This document shows positions 8,548 to 16,893 of a stretch of 64,000 nt of DNA, in pieces (position 1 is the stretch's first letter; each line of letters opens with the position of its first letter). The stretch spans positions 4,154,001-4,218,000 of the forward strand of contig NZ_CP075184.1 of assembly GCF_020510705.1 (NCBI RefSeq), read 5' to 3'. The stretch comes from Acidovorax radicis. GTDB lineage: Bacteria; Pseudomonadota; Gammaproteobacteria; Burkholderiales; Burkholderiaceae_C. Below the pieces are notes generated by a model that saw only the letters and a list, made by a program, of their open reading frames with translations, was not told where the DNA came from and ran no database searches. The position numbers and the translations under genes were made by a program.

Positions 8548-9486
8548 GTGTCTGCCTCCACCACCGAACCTTCTGTTGATGCCGCGCAACGCTCGCCCTA
8601 TGCCATGGTCTACGGTGGCCGCACGCCGAAGGCGCGCACTGTGCTGGTCTATGGCAACTGCCAGGCGCCGTACCTGGCGCGGATGCTCGCCACGCTGGAC
8701 GACTTGAACGACGACTACCGCTTTGCGGCCGCACTCTGCTATGCCCTGCCCGGCGAGGCGCGAGCCCCGGCCATTCCTGCCGAGGACATGAAGGACGTGG
8801 CGCTGCTGATTCGCCAGTATGAGGAAGCGAAGCACAACCCGGCCCTGGAGGCCCTGACCTCGCGCCTGCCCGCCGGTTGCCCCGTCATCCGCTACCCCAG
8901 CTTCAACATGTACTGCCAGTGGCCCTTCGAGACCATGGAGCCGCGCAACCCGCATGACCCGGCCTACCCGATGTGGAAGCGCTATCCCCTGGGCGACATG
9001 CTGGGCCTGCAGATCGCTCGGTCGGGCTTGAGCGGGCCCCTGGCCGTGGCGGCCTACATGGACCTGTCGCAGCGCAAGATGCCCAATCTGCACGTGCGCC
9101 TGCAGCGCGACATCGAACGCATGCAGCGCTACGACGCACGCAGCGACGTGAAGCTGGCCGACTACGTGCTGGCGCGCTTTCGTGAAGAACACCTGTTCTG
9201 GACCAGCGGGCACGTGTCGGCGTCGGCGATGGCCGAGCTCACGCGCCGCGTGGCCGAGGTCGCCCGGCCGGTGCTCGGCGGCAGCAACGAGCGCGCAGCG
9301 GCCTGCCTGGCCGCGGCTTCGCACTACGGTGGCATGGGCGAGCACCAGAGCCCTATCCACCCCGTGGTGGCCGAGGTGCTGGGCCTGAAGTTCTGGCAGG
9401 CGGACTACGCCTACCTCTGGCAGACGCAGCATTGGACCTTGTATGAATATGTCCAGCGCTACATCGAATACGACATGAACTGGTGA
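8548..9486 (+). CDS. WcbI-family polysaccharide biosynthesis protein
   Basis: This 312-residue protein (GTG at 8548; TTG 8542 or ATG 8602 are alternatives) contains ARTVLVYGNCQAPYLARML near the N-terminus. The GNCQA motif is the hallmark of the WcbI capsule-biosynthesis family, which binds acetyl-CoA/CoA and is thought to acylate a sugar or lipid intermediate. Further WcbI-like pieces are PVIRYPSFNMYCQWPFETM and HVSASAMAELTRRVAEV. No membrane segment or signal peptide is seen, so it is cytosolic. An acyl carrier protein follows 98 bases later, hinting that the donor may be an acyl-ACP (inference). Confidence 0.75.
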   Translation: MSASTTEPSVDAAQRSPYAMVYGGRTPKARTVLVYGNCQAPYLARMLATLDDLNDDYRFAAALCYALPGEARAPAIPAEDMKDVALLIRQYEEAKHNPALEALTSRLPAGCPVIRYPSFNMYCQWPFETMEPRNPHDPAYPMWKRYPLGDMLGLQIARSGLSGPLAVAAYMDLSQRKMPNLHVRLQRDIERMQRYDARSDVKLADYVLARFREEHLFWTSGHVSASAMAELTRRVAEVARPVLGGSNERAAACLAAASHYGGMGEHQSPIHPVVAEVLGLKFWQADYAYLWQTQHWTLYEYVQRYIEYDMNW

Positions 9487-9584
9487 GGGCCGGCGCCGGC
9501 GCGCGCCTTGATGGCCGCAACTGGTGCGGCGCCACCCACCTCCCACATGCTTTCCCGCACCCCAGCTTTTGTAAGAGCCCGCCA

Positions 9585-9815
9585 ATGCCGCAAGTCCGTG
9601 CCCTGATTGCCTCCGTGCTGCGAATCGATCCCGCCCGAGTCAAAGACGAGGATACCAGCGAGACCCTCGAAAACTGGGACAGCTTGACGGCCGTCATGCT
9701 GGCTTGCGAGATCGAAATCATCCATGAGATCACCGTCGAGGCCAGCGAAATCGAACAGATCACTTCCGTGATCGCCGTGCGCGAGCTCCTGGCTCGCCGT
9801 GGCCTGAGCATGTGA
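9585..9815 (+). CDS. Acyl carrier protein
   Basis: Small acidic protein of 76 residues, standard ACP length. ENWDSLTAVMLACEIEIIH holds the DSL serine that would receive phosphopantetheine, with the typical four-helix spacing. MPQVRALIASVLRIDP is the usual ACP N-terminal helix. It follows the WcbI-like gene on the same strand, consistent with a specialised ACP serving polysaccharide acylation rather than the main fatty-acid system, which would sit with fabD/fabG. The start at 9585 is chosen because everything upstream in frame is unlike an ACP. Confidence 0.85.
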   Translation: MPQVRALIASVLRIDPARVKDEDTSETLENWDSLTAVMLACEIEIIHEITVEASEIEQITSVIAVRELLARRGLSM

Positions 9816-9863
9816 GCACTGGAACCCGCGTCCTGGCCGTCGCGCGCCTCTGATCGGGGCGGG

Positions 9864-10458
9864 TCAGAGCGACAACCTCTTGAAGACGCGCTCTGGAATC
9901 GACCTGATGATGGCCGTCACGCCCCACTAGAACCACGGCGCGTAAACGACATCGCGTCGCTGTGCCATTCCGCGAAGAGTCGCCCGGGCGATGACATCTG
10001 GAGCGCTCCAGAGCGGCACCTTCTTGTCGAATGCGGCCGGCCACCGAACCGAGAACAACCAGGGTGCCATGCTGTTGCGCCTCAAACCGGCAGGCCAGGT
10101 GCGTGAGCAACGAAATGACGCTGATGGCGTTGGTGTTCAGTTCCTGGAGTGCGGCCTGGACATCTTGCTCACAGGCTATTAATCCCCCAACATTCCCTGG
10201 GCAATGAGGGCCACGTCAAGCCCCCACGAGCGCGCCATCGGCGGCGTCGATCGCGGCGGCATGCTGTACAACGTCGTTCACGTCCAGCGGCGCATGCTGG
10301 ACTGACTGAGCGCCGCGAACCCTTAAGTCGCCCGCGATCTCCTGCAGATGATCCGTGTCGCGCCCGACCAGATGGAGCGCATGTCCCTCGCGGGCCCGGA
10401 GATGCGCCGTCGCTTTCGCAATGACTGAAGTCGCACCGATGATCAAAATTCTGGTCAT
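9864..10458 (-). pseudogene. Decayed short-chain dehydrogenase (DprE2-like)
   Basis: The N-terminus is clear: MTRILIIGATSVIAKATA with the Rossmann GxxxxxA pattern, then LHLVGRDTDHLQEIAGDLRV. After about 80 codons the frame breaks at 10216. The shifted frame contains a TAA and then NTNAISVISLLTHLACRFEA and TLVVLGSVAG. The middle with the YxxxK active site is missing. A third phase resumes KKVPLWSAPDVIARATLRGM and VVYAPWF, followed by a TAG (9927-9929) and IIRSIPERVFKRLSL up to TGA at 9864. Aligned to the intact homologue at 29246, the TAG replaces a Trp. There are at least four lesions, so the gene is dead. Confidence 0.8.
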
Positions 10459-10524
10459 GATTCGCTTTTCAAGAACGCGGTTGCCGTGTTTCGCTCAGGC
10501 CAGACCCAGTCGACGGGACTGGGG

Positions 10525-11796
10525 CTACATGAATCTGCCGTGCGCATGCCCGCGCGCACGCACCTCCTCAAACTCCTGCCACCGGGGGTAAGCCGCCTTG
10601 AACGTGGCTTCGCTCATCCGGGCATCCTCGGCGAGATGCGATCGACCGCCATGCGCTGCAACGATGCCGTCCAGCACATCGAGCAGTGCAAATGCAGCGG
10701 CTTCCGCCTTGAAATCCACCGCCAACGAGTAGCCCCTCATGGGAAAACTCACCGGGTTCGCATTCGCGTCGCCAAACAATTTCAGGACCGCCAGGGAGGC
10801 ACCGAGCTGCGACTGGCCAATGCGTGTGAGGATGTCCCGCAAGCCGGCCTGGCCGGATTTCTTGGGCAGGGCACACTGGTACTGAAGGAATCTGGGTCGA
10901 CCATGCAAGCTGGCCCAGCCGGCAATCGCGTCCAGCGGGGAAAAATTCGATTCGAACGACTTGCGCGACGGGTGCGCATCGGAACAGGCACGGCCGTAGT
11001 ACGCGGCATTGAACACCCTGGCCACCGTCCGGTTGAGCAGGCCCGAGGGCCTCTCGACAGGCACTTCGAGGGCCTTGACCTGCTGCACAGCCAGCGGTCC
11101 CTCGGAGCACGCTCTACCCCTGATCAGAACGGAGCGACCCAGTCTGGTGCCACGCGCCATGCAGTCGATCCAGGCGACCGGATAGGAGCTGGCTGCATTC
11201 GCGTCGAATGCCTCGAGCACGGCGTCCAGGCTGGGTGCCTTGATCCTTGTCTCCAGGATGTCGCTCGCGGTGATGGCCTTGAGTCGCAACACGGCGGACA
11301 CGATGACATCGGTCAGTCCCATCCCGCCACAGGTGGCGTGGAAAAGCTCGGCCTTCTCCGACGGGGAAGCATCGACGCACTCCCCGTTACCCAGAAGAAT
11401 CTGCATCGAGGAAACGTGCGCGCTGAAGGTGCCATCACGGTGGTGGTTCTTTCCGTGAACGTCACTGGCAATGGCACCGCCAACGATGATGAAGCTTGTG
11501 CCGGGCATGACCGGCAGGAATCAGCCACAAGGCACAAAGGTTCGCAGAATGTCGTCAATCGACGCACCGGCAGCGCAGGACAGCAGACCCTTCGCCGGAT
11601 CAAAGTCATGAAACCGATCCAGGTAGCGTGTTGACAGCACCTGTGGGCCCAGCGCACTGTCGCCGTAGCTGCGACCCAGTTCGCGAGCGATCAGTGGCAA
11701 GGAGCTGGCCACAGCACGCATGCACTGCTGTCTGGACGACGGCTCGGCCACATGGGCTTCCTGCCTCGGATAGCGACCCCAGCCATGCAACTCCAT
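10525..11796 (-). pseudogene. DprE1-like FAD-linked oxidase with an in-frame TGA
   Basis: ATG at 11796 starts MELHGWGRYPRQEAHVAEP, then LGRSYGDSALGPQVLSTRYL, an FAD-binding PCMH domain. The frame hits TGA at 11521-11523 and then continues in the same phase as LPVMPGTSFIIVGGAIASDV and HGKNHH through SPLDAIAGWASLHGRPRFLQ to the normal-looking end at 10525. The paralogue at 30003 and the FAD-oxidase family indicate the TGA replaces a codon in CG-W-x-LPVMPG, so Trp TGG became TGA. Apart from this one base the 423-codon gene looks whole. It lies directly upstream of the SDR pseudogene, mirroring the intact dprE1-dprE2 pair at 29-31 kb. Confidence 0.85.
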
Positions 11797-12057
11797 CAGG
11801 CCGCCTCAGGTGCAACGCCTTCGCGGAGGACGAAGACGACGTGCCAGGCCGGAACACATGTGATGGTGTGGGCCCATGCCCGGCTGACGGCGCCACCAGA
11901 AAATCGCATGGGGTCGCTCGCAAAATTGCAGGGAAATATGGTCTGATGCCCGATGCCCCGGAACATCGGCGTGGCCGGGAGGCAGGATCGGCGCATGGCG
12001 GCAATGCTACAACGGGTGTCGTCCACATCACGCGCACCCCAGACCGACATCCATGCA

Positions 12058-13947
12058 ATGAAAGCCCGAATTTTCTCTTTCACAGTGCCGCTTGCCGCAG
12101 CCCTTTTCATGTTTTTCTACCTGCTCGACGTGGGGTACGAATCGTCCATGCGCGGGCTCGACCTGTCCTGGCATGCGATGCTGGGGTACGCCCACGAAAA
12201 CAGGCTTCAGCACGGCAGCCAGATCATTTTCAACTACGGGCCGTTGTCCTTCATCGAATCGGGTATCTACTTCGAGCACACCCATCGGGAAAAACTGCTC
12301 TACCGGGCCGCCTACCTGCTGATCGTGGGCATCGGGTGTTTAGCGGTCTTGCACATCCGGAGTGCATGGGCGTTGCTGGCATGGTGCGGCCTGACCCTGC
12401 ACCTGATCATGTGGCGGGATGTGTACCTGCTGTTGCCGGCCTTGCTGCTGTGCCACCACGAATGCCGCAGAGAGCAGGGCAACGCTGCGCAACTCGCGAT
12501 TTCCTTGCTGCTCGCATTCGGCGCTGCGTTTGCTTGCCTGGTCAAGGCGAATGCCATGTTCTTGACATTGCCCGCCATTGTCCTAGCGAGCATCTACCGC
12601 TTCACGGTGCGGGACTACCGGCCCATCGTCCCCGTGTGCTTTGCGGTGTCCATCGTCCTGCTGTTCTGGCTGTCTGGCCAGCATGTCTCCGGCTTCTTCG
12701 GCTTTGTGCGCGGTTATCTGGACGTCTCGCTGGCCTACGGCGCGGACATGGGACTGCCCGCGCCGTTCGCGCTGCACGCGGCCTTCATCGTAGGCGCAGC
12801 CGCCGTTGTCGCCACGACGCTGCGGGTGACCCATCCTGCCAGCACCGTGCTCGGCCTCCTCACGCTGGGGTATCTGCTGGTGGCCTACAAGATGGGTTTT
12901 GTCCGGCATGGCGCGCACCCTGGCGCCGCGTTTCTCGCCCTGGCCTTCGTGTGCGTCGTCCATCTCTGGGGCCCGGGCGGCGACTTGCTGGCCCGCAACA
13001 AACGGCGCGTGTTGGCTGCTGTGGCGGTTGCAGCAGCTTCGCTGGTCACCTACATCCTGGCGGTCCTGCTACCGCACGGAGCGGTCATCAAGGGCTATGT
13101 GCACGTGGTGGAGCATCGCATCCGCTATGTCGTGGACCCGGGATACAGGGCCGTCCAGGATGCCGAGTCGCGCCGTCGCTACGGGATGGCGCTCACGGAG
13201 GCACGCTCAGCCATTCCGTTTGTCGACATGGAAGGGCCCATCGACATCTTCCCCTTCGAGTTCAGTCTGGCGTACGCGTCTGGATTGCCGATCGCCACGC
13301 GGCCCGCATTTCAGTCCTACTACGCCACCAGCCGCCATATGTCGGCGCACAACGCGGATTTCCTCGCCAGTCCGCAGGCCCCGCGGTCGGTGGTTTTCAG
13401 CGTCACGCCCATCGATGGCCGCTACGCCGCCCTGGAGGATCCGCTCACCTTGAGAGCCTACCGACAACACTACCAGGTTGACAGGCAGACGCCGAACGCA
13501 TTGCTGTTGACGCGTCGTGCATCGCCACTGGCCCAGTCTGCGCTGTGCCGCACGTCTGAAGTGGGGTTCGATCTGCCCCTGCTGATTCCCTGGGTGGGCC
13601 CGGATCAGGCGGTTTGGGCCGAGATGGACGTCTCCACCACCTGGCTCGGACGGATCGTGAGCGTGTTGACCGGCCCCCCGATTCTGCGCATGACGATTGC
13701 CACCCCGATGGGAAGCACCGATTTCCGGTACCTGCGCGAGGCAGGCAAGACCGGTTTCCTGTTGTCACCCGCGCTGGTCTCCACCGAAGCGGCCGCGAAT
13801 TTTTTCAATGGCGAGAGCCGCCCGGAAGACAACGTTCTGGGTCTTTCGATCCACCAGCCCAGCGCAGCCATGCCGTGGTTTGATGAAAAGATCACCGTGA
13901 AACTGTGCGTGCTTTCCTGGGATTCGGCACACAAAGCGGGCCAGTGA
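12058..13947 (+). CDS. Polytopic membrane protein, GT-C-like, function unknown
   Basis: 629 residues from the ATG at 12058. An uncleaved N-terminal hydrophobic segment (VPLAAALFMFFYLLDVGY) is followed by a loop with GLDLSWHAMLGYAHENRLQ and IIFNYGPLSFIESGIYF, then about nine to ten more membrane helices. A soluble C-terminal part of roughly 270 residues follows. This pattern of an acidic residue in the first external loop, many helices and a periplasmic tail is that of GT-C glycosyltransferases that use lipid-linked sugars, but I cannot identify a named family. With a polyprenyl-phosphate-arabinose pathway at 29-32 kb, it is a candidate user of that donor (inference). It lies divergent from the broken dprE1-like gene, with 261 bases between them. 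Confidence 0.6.
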   Translation: MKARIFSFTVPLAAALFMFFYLLDVGYESSMRGLDLSWHAMLGYAHENRLQHGSQIIFNYGPLSFIESGIYFEHTHREKLLYRAAYLLIVGIGCLAVLHIRSAWALLAWCGLTLHLIMWRDVYLLLPALLLCHHECRREQGNAAQLAISLLLAFGAAFACLVKANAMFLTLPAIVLASIYRFTVRDYRPIVPVCFAVSIVLLFWLSGQHVSGFFGFVRGYLDVSLAYGADMGLPAPFALHAAFIVGAAAVVATTLRVTHPASTVLGLLTLGYLLVAYKMGFVRHGAHPGAAFLALAFVCVVHLWGPGGDLLARNKRRVLAAVAVAAASLVTYILAVLLPHGAVIKGYVHVVEHRIRYVVDPGYRAVQDAESRRRYGMALTEARSAIPFVDMEGPIDIFPFEFSLAYASGLPIATRPAFQSYYATSRHMSAHNADFLASPQAPRSVVFSVTPIDGRYAALEDPLTLRAYRQHYQVDRQTPNALLLTRRASPLAQSALCRTSEVGFDLPLLIPWVGPDQAVWAEMDVSTTWLGRIVSVLTGPPILRMTIATPMGSTDFRYLREAGKTGFLLSPALVSTEAAANFFNGESRPEDNVLGLSIHQPSAAMPWFDEKITVKLCVLSWDSAHKAGQ

Positions 13948-14027
13948 GGACCGGGGGTGCGGACGTGATCTGCTCCCCACCAGCCGTACCATTCTGAAGC
14001 TAGTGAAGTCCGTCAACCACCAGGAGA

Positions 14028-14160
14028 ATGACGGACATGAAGAAGAGCAGATTCACAGAGGAACAGATCATCGGGTTCCTCAAGCGAGCCGAAGCCGGTA
14101 CGCCGATCAAGGAGCTTTGCCGCAACGGCGGTTTCAGTGACGCGACCTTCCACAAGTGGA
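14028..14160 (+). mobile_element. IS3-family OrfA N-terminal remnant (IS407-like)
   Basis: KKSRFTEEQIIGFLKRAEAG and CRNGGFSDATFHKW form the helix-turn-helix N-terminus of an IS3/IS407-type OrfA, preceded by the usual AGGAGAATGACGGAC leader. Similarity ends at about 14160 and there is no OrfB. The element is a 5' scrap. Confidence 0.8.
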
Positions 14161-14483
14161 GCGGCGGTCCGACTCAACATGAGCGTACTCCCGCCGGGTG
14201 GAGTTCTCAACGGGGCTTGGAGAAGGAAAGGCGCCGGCCTGGATGCTGGGTTTAGCCAGAAGGCCAGTGAAAGCCATGGCGCTGCGCACGCTGCATGTCG
14301 GCTGGACTTAAGTCGCTACCCCAAGAGTTGTGCTCGTGGTCGCGCACACTGAGCACTTCGCTTCAGACAGCCCCAAGGAATAAGAACTGTCTCAAATGTG
14401 CCGAATAGCACAGACCAGTTGTTTCCAATTGCAAACCGTTGTGTAGACTCTTTCCTGATCGCACCACCTAGGAGCCTCCATTG
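14161..14483. other. Gene-free stretch upstream of the Slam-like gene
   Basis: This stretch follows the IS scrap and has no convincing coding frame. The last 30 bases contain the AGGAGCC ribosome site of the next gene, and its promoter should lie here. No other structure was seen. Confidence 0.45.
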
Positions 14484-15875
14484 ATGCACAAAAAGGAAAC
14501 CGCACTTCCCCTGCCAAAGCCTGTGCACTGGCTCGTGGCCCTGCTGGGCACGGTCACTAGCGCATCGGCCCTGGCACAGGGCACGCCCGGCCTGCCCATG
14601 GAGCGTCAGGTGGACGATGCCTTCCGGCAGGTGCTGGAGTCCCCCGGCGACCTGGGGCGCTCCTACCGCTATGCGCAACTGCTGGTGCAGGCTGGCAACT
14701 ACGAAGGCGGCGTGGCGGCCTTGGAACGCCTGCTGCTGGACCCGAACGCATCGCCCAGCGTGCGTCTGGAACTGGCGGTGCTCTATTTCCGCCTGGGCTC
14801 TTACGCCATGTCAGAGTCAATGCTCAACAACGCGCTGCAAGACGCGCGGCTGGTGGGCGAACAGCGCCAGTTCGCCGAAAACCTGCTGCGCGACACCCGC
14901 ATGCGCAACCAGGTGTCCCGGCTCGATGGCCAGGTGACCCTGGGCCTGCGGGCGCAGACCAACCCCGCTTCACGCACCTTGGAGTCCCAGGTGCTGGCCG
15001 CAGGCACCGTGGTGCCAGTGAACCCGGCCTACCGCCCCAAGTCTGACACCGACGTGCAGGTGACCCTGCAACTGAACCACGAATACGACCTGAGCACCCA
15101 GAGCGAAGCTACCGTGGTGAGCTCGCTGGTGGCCCAGGTGATCAAGTACAGCTCGTCTTCCGGCAGCCGGCTGCAGCCCAACCAGGTCGACCCCTACAAC
15201 CTGGCGCTGGCCGAAGTGACCAGCGGCGTGCGCTTCAAGCCGCTGCGGGATGCTTCCGGCGGCCTGACCCTGCGGCCCCACGTGATCGCCGCCGCACTGA
15301 ATTTGCAAGGCAAGGACTTCCTCACCATCGGCGGGCTGGGGCTGGACGTGACCTACCGCATCAGCGAGCGCCTGCTGCTGGAAGCCGGCTTCGAACACCG
15401 CCAGTACAGCTACGCCACCCGCATGGACGTGCCCGACGCCAATGTGCTGGGCGGCCCCGACAACCTGCTACGCGCGCGCCTGAGCCGCGAACTGGGCCCG
15501 GGCCGGGTCATCAGCGGTGAACTGCGCGCCCGCGCCCACCGCACCGACCGCGCCTACCTCGACTACGACGCTTACGAGGCGCGCGTCACCTATTCCACCA
15601 CCTACGCCAGCCCGCTGGGCAAGGGCTCCGCCCCCTGGACCACCTGGGCATGGGGCAGCGCTCAAAACCGCGATTACGCCGCGCCCGATCCGGCGGTCGA
15701 CGCCCTGAAGGAACGCAGCGACACCGACTGGCGCCTGGGCGTGGGCAACACCGTGCCGCTGACCAACAAGTGGTCGCTGCTGATGCAGCTGGAACACGCC
15801 CGAACGCGCTCCAACCTGCCCAACCACCGATTGAAGAACACCTCGCTGCTGCTGGCCCTGTCATACCGGCTCTGA
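14484..15875 (+). CDS. TPR plus outer-membrane beta-barrel protein (Slam/DUF560-like)
   Basis: 463 residues with a strong ribosome site (AGGAGCC) before the ATG at 14484. A signal peptide ends near TSASALAQG (about residue 33). Residues 35-140 are helical and TPR-like (LGRSYRYAQLLVQAGNYEGG, VRLELAVLYFRLGSYAMSES). From about residue 150 onward the sequence alternates in beta-strand fashion, for example LTLRPHVIAAALNLQGKDFL and GGLGLDVTYRISERLLLEAG, and ends LLLALSYRL as outer-membrane barrels do. This TPR-then-barrel plan matches surface lipoprotein assembly modulators (Slam), which help move proteins across the outer membrane. The FecR-domain gene follows by 61 bases. No obvious secreted client is in the window. 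Confidence 0.7.
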   Translation: MHKKETALPLPKPVHWLVALLGTVTSASALAQGTPGLPMERQVDDAFRQVLESPGDLGRSYRYAQLLVQAGNYEGGVAALERLLLDPNASPSVRLELAVLYFRLGSYAMSESMLNNALQDARLVGEQRQFAENLLRDTRMRNQVSRLDGQVTLGLRAQTNPASRTLESQVLAAGTVVPVNPAYRPKSDTDVQVTLQLNHEYDLSTQSEATVVSSLVAQVIKYSSSSGSRLQPNQVDPYNLALAEVTSGVRFKPLRDASGGLTLRPHVIAAALNLQGKDFLTIGGLGLDVTYRISERLLLEAGFEHRQYSYATRMDVPDANVLGGPDNLLRARLSRELGPGRVISGELRARAHRTDRAYLDYDAYEARVTYSTTYASPLGKGSAPWTTWAWGSAQNRDYAAPDPAVDALKERSDTDWRLGVGNTVPLTNKWSLLMQLEHARTRSNLPNHRLKNTSLLLALSYRL

Positions 15876-15936
15876 GCCTGTTGTTCCCCGCAAGACCCGA
15901 ACCCGTGAACCGAACCGAACGCCCCAGGAGCCCGCA

Positions 15937-16785
15937 ATGAGTCCTCCCATTTCCAAAGACTGGTGGCTGGCCGCCGCCCTGTCCAGCGCCGCGGTGCCCG
16001 CCGCTGTGGCACAGACCGCCCAGACCACCGCACCCCGTGCGGGCGTGGTCACGGGCGTGTCGACCGGCGCACTGGTGACCAGCAACGCCCAGACCTTGAT
16101 GGTGGGCAACCAGGTGGTGCCTGGCCAGAAGTTCACCACCGGCCCCAACGGCCAGCTGCACCTGCTGTTCCTGGACCAGTCGGCCGTCACACTGGGGCCG
16201 GATTCTGAACTGGTGCTGGAGACCTTCCAGTTCCACCCAGCCACGCGCCAGGGCCAGATCCGCCTGAGCCTGAACAAGGGCATGGTGCGGGTGGTGGGCG
16301 GCCAGATCAGCAAGACCCAGCCCACGGTGGTGAGCACGCCGCACGGCAAGCTGGCAATCCAGGGCGGGATCACCATTGCAGAGACCGACGGTCAAAAGAC
16401 CAGTGGCGTTTTTCTTTTCGGTCAGAGCATGTCGGCGACCGACAACAACGGCAACACGCAGACCGTCACCCGCGCAGGCTTTGGAACCAACTTCGGTTCG
16501 GGTCAACCTCCCGCCACGCCCTTCCGGATGCCGATCAGCGAGTTGAACAGCAGGCTGCAACGGCTGGAAACCCCTTCGGGCGGCAATCCCAGCAACCAGC
16601 AACCCGGTGGAGCCCCCCCTGGCCAGTTGCTCAGCACGGGCAACGTACCGGGCGGCGCCTCCAACCCCAGCGACACGCTGGCCAACGACCGGTTGAAAAA
16701 CGTGGTCGATACCAACGCTGGCAACAACCCTTCGAACACGCTGCGAACCATTCTGGGCTCCGGTGAGACACCGAACCAGTCCTGA
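15937..16785 (+). CDS. FecR-domain secreted protein
   Basis: 282 residues with an N-terminal hydrophobic export signal ending near AVPAAVAQT. Residues 45-150 show the FecR fold: GQKFTTGPNGQLHLLFLDQS, VTLGPDSELVLETFQF, GQIRLSLNKGMVRVVGGQIS and VVSTPHGKLAIQGG. The last 90 residues are low-complexity, rich in Gly, Pro, Asn and Ser, and probably unstructured. Stand-alone FecR-domain proteins without a sigma factor are often found beside large adhesins or outer-membrane secretion proteins. Here the partner is the Slam-like barrel just upstream, so a periplasmic or surface scaffolding role is likely (inference). Confidence 0.75.
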   Translation: MSPPISKDWWLAAALSSAAVPAAVAQTAQTTAPRAGVVTGVSTGALVTSNAQTLMVGNQVVPGQKFTTGPNGQLHLLFLDQSAVTLGPDSELVLETFQFHPATRQGQIRLSLNKGMVRVVGGQISKTQPTVVSTPHGKLAIQGGITIAETDGQKTSGVFLFGQSMSATDNNGNTQTVTRAGFGTNFGSGQPPATPFRMPISELNSRLQRLETPSGGNPSNQQPGGAPPGQLLSTGNVPGGASNPSDTLANDRLKNVVDTNAGNNPSNTLRTILGSGETPNQS

Positions 16786-16831
16786 TCCCTCCCCCAGCGC
16801 CAGACACCTGCCCCGGCCCGCCAGCGACCGG

Positions 16832-16852
16832 CGTGCCCTGCCCCAGGGCACG
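16832..16852. other. 9-bp GC-rich hairpin between fecR-like and GT genes
   Basis: CGTGCCCTG (16832-16840) pairs exactly with CAGGGCACG (16844-16852) across a three-base loop. There is no T-run, so it is not a classical terminator. It could pause transcription or protect the upstream mRNA. Confidence 0.45.
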
Positions 16853-16893
16853 GCAGGTGAAGTGCCTTCACCTCTCACCGGACGATCGGACCC

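Noticed and set aside
11628..13481. 617-codon open frame on the plus strand overlapping the membrane protein gene
   Set aside because: It is an alternative frame of GC-rich DNA, full of Arg, Ala and His without domain signs, and shadows the well-formed membrane protein at 12058.
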